The notes under the pieces are model-generated. The model was not told the origin of the DNA, did not search any database, and saw nothing but the letters and a program-made list of their open reading frames with translations. A stretch of DNA of 64,000 bases from Strobilurus pachycystidiatus (taxonomy: Eukaryota; Basidiomycota; Agaricomycetes; Agaricales; Physalacriaceae), in assembly GCA_019915135.1 (NCBI GenBank), contig JAHLMK010000022.1:1-64000 (forward strand), read 5' to 3'. The position numbers and the translations under genes were made by a program. This document shows, in pieces, positions 29,754-40,837 of the stretch (position 1 is the stretch's first letter; each line of letters starts with the position of its first letter).

Positions 29754-32700
29754 ATGTCCCAAGATCTCACTGGCATGATGACACTCCCGGATGGCTCCTC
29801 CGTTCCCCTTGCGCAACGTCGGCGTCGATCTGACGCAGACGAAACGTTTGTCAATTCGGATCCCCCTACGGCTTCCACTAGGAAACGCGCTCGAGGACTA
29901 GAAACCGCCTTTGATGAGGACGGCAATTACGTCCTCGAGGAACCGGAGCACATCTACGCTCCGGGCGTCGATCGCAACTGGCTTCGGCCGGAAGCTTTTG
30001 ACCACCACAGCCCTGACGATCCCTGGGCTACAGATGTTCGGGCTTGTTCCGTCCATCAAACACCCGCCGTGGAACTCGTCGCGCTACTCCGCGATGTCTT
30101 TTACAAGACAAAGCGAGGATTTGAGAATACCCTCCGCAGCCTGGACTCGACTACCGCAGCTCGCGATAAGTTGATGCACCAGCTCGGAGATGGTACATCT
30201 CTACCATCCGAATGGGCTGCCACGTTCAAACCACCCGCGCTCACACTGCCGAAAGCTGTGCTCAACGAAGTCACTACGCAGTGTAGCGCACAGAAAGGGT
30301 TGGCGGACAAGCAGATCCAAGAGGCGCAGATGAGTGTAGCAAAGCTCCACCTTAGCACGTTGAGCGTTGCCGTGACCACTCTCCGCGCCAGAGCGGATGT
30401 GAGCTTGATCGTCAAGGAGTGTACCTCCGAGATGATCGCTCTAGTTGACAGAACCCTCAAAGCTGCTAGTATTACTTCAGCCGAGAGCGGTGACCGATTC
30501 GCCCCATACATCGTGGGCATCGGGAGTTGTCTTCGCCGTACACTTGAAGACCTCCGGGTTAACAAGTCAGTCATCGCCGAGAAGGTGCGACTAGCGGCTG
30601 AGAAGAAGACAGCCACTGTCCAAGCCACCCAGGCCGACGTCGAAATGTCGGACTCCACGAAGCCCATCTCCGAGTACATCGATGCTGAAAATGCAAAGTT
30701 ACGCGCCGAGATGGCTGAGCTTAGTGAGTCTTTCACGTCACAACCCCCTGCTGGTACTGACCATCGTCATCTATTGATTAGAAGCGTTGATCGGTCCCAA
30801 ACCAACTACCGCAAGCGACCAACCACCGCCCGCGAAGAAACAGAAGCAGGACAGACCCGACAAGGCCACCTCGAGTTCCAAGACACCGGGATCGTCTTCC
30901 AAGACGAAACCTGGAAAGTCCGCGCCGGATACAAAAGGAAAGGACGCTTCGACTTCGAAGTCGGCCGGACCCTCGAAGAAGAAACCCGCGATGGAACAGA
31001 AGGACAAGAAGGGAGGCAAAGGAAACGGAAACGCCAAAGGCGAAAAGCAGGCAACGCGGAGAGGGAAAAAGCAGAAGAAGTCTGCCAGCACCGTCGAAAG
31101 CGACAGCGACTAGACGCCCTGCACCCTACCCAGCAGCTGGGGATGGTCAGTACATGGATAACGCCGTCCGGGACGCGTTTCCATCGTGCACGGCCAAACA
31201 CATACCCCCCGCTTTTCTTTCAAGCACCTTTACGTTACCAACGCCAGTTTGTTGTATCAAAAATGACTATGTTATTCTATGACACACGTATCACTAATAG
31301 ATCGTTCCACAACCTCACAGATGTGGAACTGAACTACGAACAGATGAAAATACTAGCGTTGAACTCCAAGTTCGTTCCTAAACCGTTTAAAACCACGGTT
31401 GAAGCTGCACTTGAAAGCTTCGACGATTTCAGTCGTCGTTTACGCTTAACAGAAGCAGCAAAGAAACGACGTACCATTCAGATCATTCAAGGGATCAACC
31501 CAGACTTAGAACGCGGCCAGCCACGTTATGTGTCTAAGTTCCATATTCCAAGTCTTGATGCTGAAGCGGAACCACTCCTTCTACACATGGAGCATGCCAT
31601 ATCCCGGGCGCGCGCTGCGATTGGCGGACAAGTTTTAGCACAAAGATCACTAGTAGTTAAGCCAAACCTTAACCACCGTGAACTTAATAAACTGTTGGAT
31701 ATCCTCCGAGATAACCAACTCGTCGCCGTCCCAGCCGATAAAAACCTCGGCCTATGCATCGTCTCCGCCTCGTGGTATAGCGAGACGGCGTTGAAACTTC
31801 TCATTAACCCGTCATACCGCGAGGAAGAACCAGACCACGAACTGTTATACAGAACGTTACGCTTGATCTTTGATAGAGCGAAACCTCTGTTAACTAGTCA
31901 GCAATATAAATGGCTATGCGAGCCGGTGGACGCTCGGAAGTTCAAGGTCCCGGTTCTAAAAGTCATACCTAAGATCCACAAAGATAAGCCCTCGGGGCGC
32001 CCGATCGTACCAACATTTGACACAATGTTGGCTAACGCGTCGGCCTGGGTTGACTTTCGCATTCGTCCCCTTCTCGCCCGGTTCGACTGGATCTTACCAG
32101 ATTCCAAAACTTTCTGTCGACAAATACTTGACGTGAAATTGAACCCGGGCGATGAAGTCTGGCTTGTTAGTGGTGATGTCGTCGCCATGTACCCTAACAT
32201 ACCAATCGAGGACGGCATACAACAGATAGCTACCATGCTGGGCGTCGATGCAATGAGCTTTAAATCATTACATGACGCAGCGGAACTCACCTTCTCGACA
32301 TTAGATGAACTCACAGTTCTACTAATGAGATTAGTTCTCCAGTACAACTACACATCCTTTGCCGGACGTACCTTCCACCAAGTCATTGGTACAGCAATGG
32401 GCACAGCTCTCGCGCCAACATACGCGAACCTGTTTCTTGCTGGATACGAAGGTCCCGCCCTCGCCAAATTCACGGATTGTCTGCGCTTCTACGGTCGATT
32501 CATCGACGACACATTTGCTGTCATCGTCGGACCTAAGGCGCGTGCCGACGAATTCTGCGAACGGTTTGGTCAGCTACACCCAGACATGAAAATGGAGTGG
32601 AATATGTCACAATTCCGCTTACCTTTCTTGGATATCCATGTTGTACTCGAAAATGGTGTTCGAGACGTGTTCCCAAGGCTACCCGGCCCAAAGATCATTA

Positions 32701-33218
32701 CACAAGTTCACCAGAAAGCGTTAAACTCCTACCTTTATATCCCGTGGAAATCGTGCCATTCTACACAATCCAAGCGCGCTTGGGTTCGTGGAGAACTAAT
32801 CCGCTACGTACGGATATCTTCGAGAATGGAGGACTTCTTGAAGATGCGCACGCTTTTCGTCCAGCGTCTTCGCGACCGCGGATATCCGGGAAAGTGGCTT
32901 CGGTCCGTAGTCTCAGAAGTGTCCTATGATCAGGAGCGGCCATCCGCCCTCCTCTCGCGTGAACCAGCACCACCCTGGGAACGTGAGCAACGAACATACG
33001 TTCTGAAACTCACCCACAACCCAGTATGGGACGAGATTGACCTCAATCCCATCTGGGCTGAACTCCGACATGCATGGGAGGAGTGCGGTCTCGGTAGACG
33101 CTCAGACCGCTTTCTCGCATGCTTCAAAAAACCGGAAGCACTGGGTGATATATTCAACAAAACGAATAAGCGGATTATCGAAAGCTATAATAGCAACGAT
33201 CAGCAACTGGCAGTTTGA
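29754..33218 (+). CDS. Penelope-like reverse transcriptase polyprotein
   Basis: ATG 29754 sits in an excellent context (GCCACCATGTCC). The unspliced frame runs 1,154 residues to 33218. Residues 1-320 are helical and uncharacterised, followed by a very basic region, and from about residue 500 the RT (motifs listed for the element; catalytic RFIDD near 32500). A canonical 58-nt intron (30724-30781, GTGAGT...CTGAC...TTAG) is present. Splicing it switches frame to a Lys/Ser/Pro-rich tail ending in SDSD-stop at 31113, giving a 433-residue protein without RT. So this may be one long protein, two products set by splicing, or a copy with a compensated frameshift. Confidence 0.8.
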   Translation: MSQDLTGMMTLPDGSSVPLAQRRRRSDADETFVNSDPPTASTRKRARGLETAFDEDGNYVLEEPEHIYAPGVDRNWLRPEAFDHHSPDDPWATDVRACSVHQTPAVELVALLRDVFYKTKRGFENTLRSLDSTTAARDKLMHQLGDGTSLPSEWAATFKPPALTLPKAVLNEVTTQCSAQKGLADKQIQEAQMSVAKLHLSTLSVAVTTLRARADVSLIVKECTSEMIALVDRTLKAASITSAESGDRFAPYIVGIGSCLRRTLEDLRVNKSVIAEKVRLAAEKKTATVQATQADVEMSDSTKPISEYIDAENAKLRAEMAELSESFTSQPPAGTDHRHLLIRSVDRSQTNYRKRPTTAREETEAGQTRQGHLEFQDTGIVFQDETWKVRAGYKRKGRFDFEVGRTLEEETRDGTEGQEGRQRKRKRQRRKAGNAEREKAEEVCQHRRKRQRLDALHPTQQLGMVSTWITPSGTRFHRARPNTYPPLFFQAPLRYQRQFVVSKMTMLFYDTRITNRSFHNLTDVELNYEQMKILALNSKFVPKPFKTTVEAALESFDDFSRRLRLTEAAKKRRTIQIIQGINPDLERGQPRYVSKFHIPSLDAEAEPLLLHMEHAISRARAAIGGQVLAQRSLVVKPNLNHRELNKLLDILRDNQLVAVPADKNLGLCIVSASWYSETALKLLINPSYREEEPDHELLYRTLRLIFDRAKPLLTSQQYKWLCEPVDARKFKVPVLKVIPKIHKDKPSGRPIVPTFDTMLANASAWVDFRIRPLLARFDWILPDSKTFCRQILDVKLNPGDEVWLVSGDVVAMYPNIPIEDGIQQIATMLGVDAMSFKSLHDAAELTFSTLDELTVLLMRLVLQYNYTSFAGRTFHQVIGTAMGTALAPTYANLFLAGYEGPALAKFTDCLRFYGRFIDDTFAVIVGPKARADEFCERFGQLHPDMKMEWNMSQFRLPFLDIHVVLENGVRDVFPRLPGPKIITQVHQKALNSYLYIPWKSCHSTQSKRAWVRGELIRYVRISSRMEDFLKMRTLFVQRLRDRGYPGKWLRSVVSEVSYDQERPSALLSREPAPPWEREQRTYVLKLTHNPVWDEIDLNPIWAELRHAWEECGLGRRSDRFLACFKKPEALGDIFNKTNKRIIESYNSNDQQLAV
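30724..30781 (+). other. Candidate retained or alternative intron in the PLE gene
   Basis: 58 nt, GTGAGTC at the 5' end, a TACTGAC branch-like motif and TTGATTAG at the 3' end. Retention keeps the RT in frame; removal leads to a stop at 31111-31113. Codons after removal are AAG-rich, like host genes. Confidence 0.55.
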
Positions 33219-33244
33219 TACGGTTTTTTAACCTCACGCCTTCA

Positions 33245-33265
33245 GAGACGCGCGATGCGCGTCTC
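33245..33265. other. Perfect 9-bp hairpin at the PLE body/right repeat boundary
   Basis: GAGACGCGC (33245-33253) pairs with GCGCGTCTC (33257-33265) around a GAT loop. The right repeat begins at 33260, inside the 3' arm. Confidence 0.9.
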
Positions 33266-33901
33266 TTACAGCGCTCGGTTAAAAATACTTTAACGTATCA
33301 ACTCACCTAATGCCACTGTTCCATCTCCCTTCTCCGTCTCACGCCGTACCACATTCCGCGGACGCGTCATTAGAGCACGTCTGACCCACGTACTCGGATT
33401 CTACGTCCTGACAAGACTGAACTCCTCGGATTGTCTACATCCAGACGCGCCCCGTCAGTGTGAATTAGCGTGAGATACAAGTTGAACGCACCTAGACATG
33501 ACTATGCAGTCAGTGGGAAACCACCTTCCGTTACTTCAGAGTACGGAGCTGCAGAGTTGTTACTAGGGGTTGGATACCCGGAGAGATCGAATCCAAAACA
33601 ATAGTGCAGGTCGTCCTAGCCAACGACAGCGCCGGAGGAGATCGAGAGATTGGCAGGACGAAGTTCATACTAGAGCCGTCGAGTTATTGACTCCGCCGCT
33701 TCGTGCCTGACACAGCTATCGCGTGGCCTCGCGTCACGTTATTGATCGCGCTATTTAGGTCGAGAGACCTGCCGCCTGATGAGTCTTTCACAGACGAAAC
33801 GTACCGGTCATACGTCGCGGCCAACACTTTTCTTATTCTGCAATCGGTATCTACTAGGACTACCCGACTCATCCTGAGGCGTCGCTCCGCTCCGCCTTAC
33901 T
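33260..33901 (+). repeat. PLE terminal repeat, right copy
   Basis: Direct copy of 28895-29536. It ends at CCTTACT, where the right copy of the host duplication begins. Confidence 0.93.
33771..33821 (+). ncRNA. Hammerhead ribozyme (right repeat)
   Basis: Same sequence as 29406-29456, shifted by 4,365 bases. Predicted cleavage is after C33816. Confidence 0.9.
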
Positions 33902-34740
33902 GAGTCGGAATCGGTGAGAACAATGTAGATGTCTTGAGGCATTGAGGGTATGGGGGCAACAGATAGTGCAGCGATAAAAAGATTGACATCGGTATTTAAG
34001 AGACAACATATGACACAACTCTAAATACGGTAATTATTCAAGAAGAAATAACTGCTACAGAACCCGAAGCCAAAGCTTTGTTGAATAATTCCAAAGCCTC
34101 CGCCTGGGTGGGCTTGCGTTGCTGATAAGCGTAGGGAACACCTCTTGTAGCGGAGTCAGCGACGAAACTGTTGAGGCGATTAGTACAGCAGGCGCAACGA
34201 CTACAACAAACGTACGCTTCTCGAAAGACCCCGACGAAGCGACCACGGGTCACGGCATACCAACGAGACCAGGGAGCCTCGGTGCTGCCAATCAGTGGCT
34301 GGGTTGGAGCGGCCGAGTAGCGTTGCCCGACGACAAAGGCAGGGGGAGCGGGAACATAAACACCTCCAGCGACAAAGGTGGGAGCGGGCGGAAGAATGAA
34401 AGGCGGGAGCTGGGGACCACCACCAACTGCAGCAGCAGCAGGAACCCCCGGAGCCTGAGGGACATTCGCAACTGCAACAGCTGGGGCTGCAACGTCTGCG
34501 CCAGGAGCACCGTGAGTGTTGGCGGCGGTACCCGCGGCGGAGACGCTGGTGTCTTTGGTGGGCTTCACTGTAAAAGTATGGTGAAAAATCAAAATACAGT
34601 GATAGTATGAGAAACGTTCGACTTACAGTTGCTCGCCATGACAAAATCGATCTCGTCAGATGTCGCACTCTCGTCGCCGTCGGACTCGCCCTCGTTGGTA
34701 GGAGACGTATCCTCGGATTCGCTGATGACACCACTGTCCG
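33902..34740. repeat. 839-bp direct duplication, right copy
   Basis: Copy of 28058-28896. It begins with the first 41 coding bases of the neighbouring gene 27284-28098, cut off by the element, and then contains most of the intact viroplasmin-like gene. Confidence 0.92.
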
Positions 34741-34816
34741 GCGGAATGTCGGCGACGTCCTGAGAGGTGATGTCAACGGTGGGCGTGTTGGATTGGGTGG
34801 ATGTGAGCTGAGACAT
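34038..34816 (-). CDS. Viroplasmin/RNase H1 N-terminal-like protein (intact copy)
   Basis: Exon 1 34816-34627 is acidic and Ser/Thr-rich; exon 2 34567-34038 follows a 59-nt GT...AG intron. The protein (about 239 residues) has an Ala/Pro/Val-rich linker and then APWSRWYAVTRGRFVGVF...PTQAEALELFNKALASG, the Trp-Tyr-x-Val-x-x-Gly-Arg pattern of the RNA:DNA hybrid-binding fold, with an unusual Cys-rich insert (CCSRCACC). It likely binds nucleic acid; catalytic RNase H is absent. A truncated copy lies at 28194-28896. Confidence 0.75.
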
Positions 34817-35188
34817 CGAATAAGGGCAGGTCACAAAAAACGAGAGCGTTTGAGCGGCCTCTTAAGATATGTGTCTGTCCGTGATGAACCTGCGTAGAAG
34901 TCTGGAATAAGCAGAGTCAATTGATCGCTAAAGATACCGGCAGCTCTAATTGGAGTTAACCAAATATAGGGAGTTACGAATCTGGTCCAATAAAAATCCG
35001 ATACATCGGTATTCGAGAAAGGTGCCCAATAACCAACCAATAAGGGTCCAAATACTGCGAAACTAACAATGAATTTGCAAGCGCCTTCAATGTGGCACAG
35101 TGGGAGATAACGTACCTGAATCGAGGTGCCGATTGACTGTTTCGTGCCAATTCCCGCTTTCGTTCTTTCTGGATTCCCTTTTCGCAAC

Positions 35189-37935
35189 ATGTCTGAACCG
35201 CAACGCAAAGCGCGACGCGAGCATGTTCCTATTCCCAAGGAGGACCGCGTAACCCGCCGAGGCTGGGCAGATGGCTGTCGTGATGAACTCCTCCAAATTC
35301 ACATCGAGCCATACCGGCTGGCTTGCAGTCAAGGATCCCAGACCGAGAAGGAATATCTCGATGTGGTGTATAAGGAGTATTTCACCGCCGTCCATTGGAC
35401 TGTCCCCGACGTCGAAGAGCCACCGCGTCCTCTCAACAAATGGCGCACTGACTGCGTAATGCCGGTCGACGAGCTCAGCCCGGAGGAGATGCGCACAAAG
35501 CGCGAAGTCGTCGAAAAGGCCAAAACTGTGAGTGTGGCTCGTCGTCCGGTGTCTACCTAGCTTTCTCTCTGACTCCGGCATATAGGCTATTGTTCGATGG
35601 CTCAAGTATCGTGCTGAGAAAACGGTGAAACATGGCAAACGCCGTAGAGGGGTTGACGATCCGTACAACGTGCTGCTGGCGAAGTTGACCGGGCACTCGA
35701 AACCGCCGAAGGCGCGCCAGGCGTACCAGGAATGGCAGGTGTCCAACAAGGACGACGTCAATACGGAGGTCGCCAACCGCTGGAAAAACGCCGTCCAAAA
35801 TGGGACAGAGACTGGACGATTGGGCGCGAAATTTCGCCAGAATGTGGCGAGAGATATGTTCGAGGCATTGACGCCCACGGAGAAGAAGTCCTGGGGCGAT
35901 AAAGCGAAGGAGAAAGCAGCTGCCGCCAAAGCCAAGTACAAAGAAGCTCTGGTCGCGCCGCCCTCAAGCGATCCTACGGTTCGAGCTGGGTAAGTCATCG
36001 CATATGATACTCAACAATGGTCACTAACCGTCATTGGTCTTAGGTGCATCAGGTCCTTGGCCAGTTTTTTCCAGCCCATCGTCGAGCACGTCGCAGAGGC
36101 TACCGGCTTGCAGATCGTTATCCACGCAACTGGACCGATGCCGCACTATCGAGGCAAAGTGTCTGTCGTAACGTAAGCCTCACAATTGAGCCCAGAGATT
36201 GGTAAACTTACCTCTCCAAATCAGCGTGTGCAGCGGAAAGAACTTGGAGACCGTTCCTACCACGGTTACCAAATATCGCCCGAAGAAATTCCAACGTTAC
36301 AAGCGCTATCTCGAAGAGTACGCCCTTACTTGCTACACTGAGGAGCAATTAGCGGCGGCTAAGCTTCCCAATGGCGCGGGTTCCAATCTTCCAACAGAGG
36401 ATATCGAGTATGATCTGGCTGCTATGGCACCAGACGACGGGGAGGATGATGATGACGAGAGCGATGACGGGAGCGATAGCGGCAGCGACGACGAGGGAGA
36501 AGAGGGCAGAGATGGAGCGGATGTCAGACAGGCGCGACACAAGCGCGCGCACAGTGGTGGTGACGGCAGAGGTCCGACGAAGAAGCAGGCTCTGACCCGC
36601 GGCAAGGAGAACGCGACGAAGACCAAGCCCAGGAAGCAGACTGGTACCGCTCCGCTCGCCATCGCCATTAATTCCAGTATCGCCGCAAACTCCGCTTCGA
36701 CCGATGCCCTTCCTTCCGCAGCCGCTGTGCCCAACAATAGTTCCAGCGTCAGTATGCCTTCGGCGCCCATGGCTAAACGTACACCACCTCACGTCGAAGA
36801 GTCTAGTCCCGAACGCGAGCTCACTTACGAAGAGCAGCGTGAGGCGAATATTGCGCGTACGCGCGCCTCGGCCGCGTACCAAGCACTGTTCGGAGACGCC
36901 GAAACGCTGAGAGGAATGATGGCGAAGGAGAAGAAGACCCGGAAACCGCGAACGAAGGTTATACGTTCAGGTTCGCCCCGTCGTTCAGGGCGGCTGAGAG
37001 GTCAGAATGGTGAAGATGTCTCGATGACAGAGGTTGGCGCTAAGACAGGCGAAGGAGCAGGGGACTCGAGATCGGAATCGGAATCGGAAGACGACGGCGG
37101 ACCCGACAAAGAAGCGACACCGACGAGGGATGTACGAGACATCACCGACGAACCTCATCCTGACGCCACACATGATACGCCGGCAAACCTCGATTCTACC
37201 GAGAGTCACCCAGACACTGAACCAGCTCCTAGCGGTGATGACGCCAACGACAAAACAAACGCCTCCTCCCACACTGAGGCCAACGATGCTGGTCGTGCAG
37301 CTCCGAGCACGTCTCGTGGAGATGTCGACATGGGAGAGGTTAAACTTCGGAAGTCGTCTGGCCCTGGTGATATCGACGACAATGATGCTGAAGAGCGAGC
37401 CGAAGAGGTAGAGATTGGTTTGACGGATGCGCCGTTGTGGGTGAAGCAGCCGCTCGTGTATTTTCGTGAGGCGGAGTTAGGTCCTCGGTGGGTTAAGGTG
37501 GTTGATCACTGGTTACTGTTAGAGGCGGCGGATGAATTTCAGGCAAGCGGTATGTTACCTGCAAACGGCCGTCCGGAGATGGCAGAGGCTTGGATCAAAG
37601 GGGGGCGTCTGACGACAACGAAGAAGATGAGACAGATGCCGGCGGACAACCTCCAAAGCCACAAGCGCGCTTTCGCCGTATGGTATGACGGTATGCAGCC
37701 AGAATGGAGGGAGCGAAGTGAGGATGGCAAAACGTGGGCGATGGGGAAGCTCGGGCGGAAGCATCGTGACTGGGACCTTCTGGATGTCCGTGGCGTCAAC
37801 GGCTTTTTGACAATTATCGCATGCCTGTACTGGTGGGGGAAAGCTGTGGATGAGATTGATGTGCAAGAAGAGTGGACGATGTGGGAAAGCGCGGTGGACG
37901 ACGTTACGTGGATCTTGCAGGGTATCGCCAAGTAG
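35189..37935 (+). CDS. Large uncharacterised agaricomycete protein
   Basis: Exons 35189-35527, 35586-35989, 36044-36172 and 36225-37935 join in frame (about 860 residues). The N-terminal part has an HMG-like pattern (ARQAYQEW...RWKNAVQNGTETGRLGAKFRQ...AKEKAAAAKAKYKEAL), then a segment LQIVIHATGPMPHYRGKVSV that I recall from a large family of agaricomycete proteins of unknown role, often near transposons. A long disordered middle has acidic runs, basic runs and an AT-hook-like SPRRSGRLRG. The C-terminal 150 residues are a Trp-rich domain. A nuclear, chromatin-related role is inferred. Confidence 0.75.
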
Positions 37936-39136
37936 GTGTACGTACTAGATGTTGTTTTCGATGCTGTTAGATGTTAGTGTACATGTGCGTTTGGGGATGC
38001 GAATAAACGTACATGTGCATGCATACGCGTATGGATGATCGCTGATATCTGCGCCACATATGTTGACAAGGGTAAGATGACAAGCGCCGTTGGACTTGTA
38101 GATTTTGCGAAGTCCAACAAACGCCACGTGGCGCTGACGTCATCATGGTCCAGACTTGACGCTCGCTCTGCCTTAGAGGCACGAACGCCAATTGTTCAAT
38201 TTTACTTACACACACGACTAGGAAGTTGGATGTATAGTTTTTTGATTCCAGGACTACGGAGCTGGTGAGAAATATGTATTTGTGGGAATGCGCCACATTG
38301 CAGGTGGGTACAATCATCCGGTCCCGCTAAGGACAGACCGAGCCTGCGCATCGTACGACGTCCGACCCGAGGAGGGAACTCTGGTGTCCAACTGGCCCCG
38401 GGTGACTGTAGGGGTAGCCCAATACAAAGGGTGCGCCACAGCACGGATGACAGCATGTCCCGGCAGGGACAGGCCAAGCAGCGCGTCCTACGACGTTTGA
38501 GCAAGGAGGGAAATATGGTGCTCACCTGGCCCCGGGTGGGTATAGGGAGGGTACCCCAATACATCGGGTGGGTGCGCCACACCACGGACGGCAGCATCGA
38601 GCCGAGCTACGGACGGCAGCATTGAGCCGAGCTACGGACGGCCGAATCGGGATATGAAGCTATCGCCCAATTGGGGCACCCATTTTCCCGTGGCGCCGGT
38701 GGCGGCAATATTCCCTAAAGAGCCCGATGAGGAGACCCGGCCCAATTGGGACATAAGGGAGCGCGCCAGGCACCACAGTGCTGGGCGCGCCGGTCCCAGG
38801 TTGATTGATAAGCATCCTATTGAGGTATATGAGGGGTTCACACATTAGCCCTTCCCTAGCTACATCTAGGATAGGTCTGTAGAATTTCCCTAGCTAGAGC
38901 TAGAAAATTGAGGCTCATACTTACAGCTAGGACTCGTTTAGTAGTCTCACTGATCAAGTTGATGTTGATGTCTATGTTGTGAAGGCTCCGAGTGGCGGTG
39001 GCCATGACCGCTTTTGGAACTCTTGCCGCAACCACCATCCCCAGACTGTCTTACACGAAATTCTGGTCCTAGAAGACCAGGCATGTTCACTGTTTTCTCT
39101 TTGTGCAACTTCTGACAGCATCTCAAGTCTCGGCAG
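37936..39136. other. Intergenic stretch with tandem repeats
   Basis: No gene. Holds the degenerate tandem repeats at 38289-38642 and AT-rich sequence at both ends. Confidence 0.6.
38289..38642. repeat. Degenerate tandem repeat, unit about 140 bp
   Basis: Two and a half units, each beginning near gtgcgccac (about 38288, 38429, 38571) and sharing tacgacgt, aggaggga, tggccccgggtg and ccaatac blocks. The last unit contains a 25-bp repeat (acggacggcagcat.gagccgagct) in two copies plus a partial third. Confidence 0.75.
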
Positions 39137-40038
39137 ATGTCGCAGTCCCAGCCACTGCTGTGGTTCTGCCGTTGGGAGAATTGCATCTTGAAATTCGACA
39201 CGAAAGAGGAGAGAAACGACCACGTCTTGAACGAGCACATTGAAAATACCGTTCCGATGACGCTGTCTCAGTACCAAGCAGAGCGCGTCTTCAATGGCTC
39301 TCTCAGTGCGGCGGAAAGTAGTGGGGTGTCATATGGCAGCCAGAAAGATGGTAAGTCGCCTCATCCCAGTTGACATTCCCCGTTAAAATTGTTCGCCTCA
39401 AGCTAACGCGTCCTTCTGACCTGTCCGATGATTTAGCGACACCGCCGCCCAAGAAACGAAGGCGCGCCCTGGTCGACAACGGCGTACCGTTATCCCTGCC
39501 GTCCCCACCATCCACCAGCTCTGCGCTGCAATCTCCGACATATACACCCAGGCGTACTTTTGCTGCACTATCGGGCGATTCCGGTGCATCTAGTCCTGCC
39601 ATTGAAGAAATGCCTCCGTTCCCTTCCTTGGAATCCCTCGTTCCCAGACACCACATCGCGCCAGCCTCGCAGGAGTCTAGCGGATCGTCTGCCTCGATAT
39701 ATGCAGTCGATCAACTTCTTACGCAAGAAGACGACAATGACGAGGAGGATGAGCGGTACGCGCATGCCCTTAGGTTCAGTTCCACCGCGGAATCGATGCA
39801 TCAGTCACCTTCTCACCTGCGCGATTCACCGAGGAACAGCGCCCCGAGGCCTTTTCAGTCGCCTCTGAGCCCCGTGCGGCTAAAGCGGTTCACACAAAGC
39901 ACGCGTCCATTGGACGTCAAAAATCCCCTCTCGCAATCCCTGGAGCCTTCCTTGGATCCTTGGGATGATTTCGACATTCCCCCGCACTCCCAGCGAGAAT
40001 TGCAGACTCAGCCTCCCTATCAGAGCCAGGACTATTAG
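39137..40038 (+). CDS. C2H2 zinc finger protein
   Basis: Exons 39137-39350 and 39437-40038 (271 residues). Near the N terminus, CRWENCILKF...HVLNEH fits C-X4-C-X12-H-X4-H. The second exon starts with a bipartite-like basic signal (PPPKKRRRA) and is otherwise Ser/Pro-rich and disordered with an acidic stretch (EDDNDEEDE). It is probably a nuclear DNA-binding protein. I do not recognise an orthologue. Confidence 0.7.
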
Positions 40039-40837
40039 GTGTCGTTCGCGTGCTACTTTCTAACTTATTCGCAATGCTTTGCTAGTGTATTTTCGGTTTT
40101 CCGTTCCGGTGTATACTTATCGACGTCTCGCTTCGGCTGTGTTAATTTGCCTCTTGATGACCACAGCAGCGGAAGTCGCCTGATCTCCCGCCGAATCCTT
40201 AGGCTTTATCATCTTGATCATATCCTGTCCACGCTATCTACCGCCTCGAAGAGGACGCTGGTATCGCGCCCGGACTCGTCGGTATCGTTCCAACTGCATG
40301 GAAGTTCAATTTCCCCCTTGATTTCTATGCTGAGTATCCCTCTAAATACTTAGATGGCCCCGTTCATGAGCCGCAAATCACGAATTTGTTCTCCGGCCAT
40401 AGATCTGCTTTTCTATGGAGACGGAAGTGAAATTGGATCAAGTCAGTCGCCAACCCCCGACGCATCCAAGATGTGTACGCTGAGATGTGGTTGACCTGGG
40501 TTGACACACTTACTTGGTCATCTCACACGAGTGATGATACTACTTATAGCGGGGGAAGTGCATCCTCAGTTTTCACTGACAGCTACAAAGGTGGCTCAAT
40601 TGACGCTCTCGCAGTAGATTCAATTGTATTTCACGAATGACACAGTCCACGTAAGACGTACTGTACCTAGACTGATATTATTGTTCAAACGTTAAAGTTC
40701 ATCTGTCAGTGTCAATGATTGTCAGTCAGCAGGGCGGTGCAGCCTCCAGCACAACAAAGACAAAGACCTGCTTCCCACCTCCATCATTCAGATTGACCTC
40801 TCGAATCTTCCGCTCATTGTCGCCGTTTGCCTACCCT
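40039..40837. other. Intergenic stretch
   Basis: No coding region that I can support between the C2H2 gene and the BSD2-like gene; it probably holds the 3' end of the first and the promoter of the second. Confidence 0.4.

Larger units (their letters stand above)
28895..33901 (+). mobile_element. Penelope-like retroelement with terminal direct repeats
   Basis: Two 642-bp direct repeats (28895-29536 and 33260-33901, offset 4,365) flank a reverse transcriptase gene. RT motifs are of the Penelope type: PKIHKDKPSGRPIVP, GDVVAMYPNIP, GTAMGTALAPTYANLFL, YGRFIDD and PFLDIHV. I see no GIY-YIG endonuclease after the RT, as in endonuclease-lacking PLEs known from basidiomycetes (Coprina group). Each repeat holds a hammerhead ribozyme motif, a known PLE feature. 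The repeats look identical, so the copy is recent. Confidence 0.9.
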
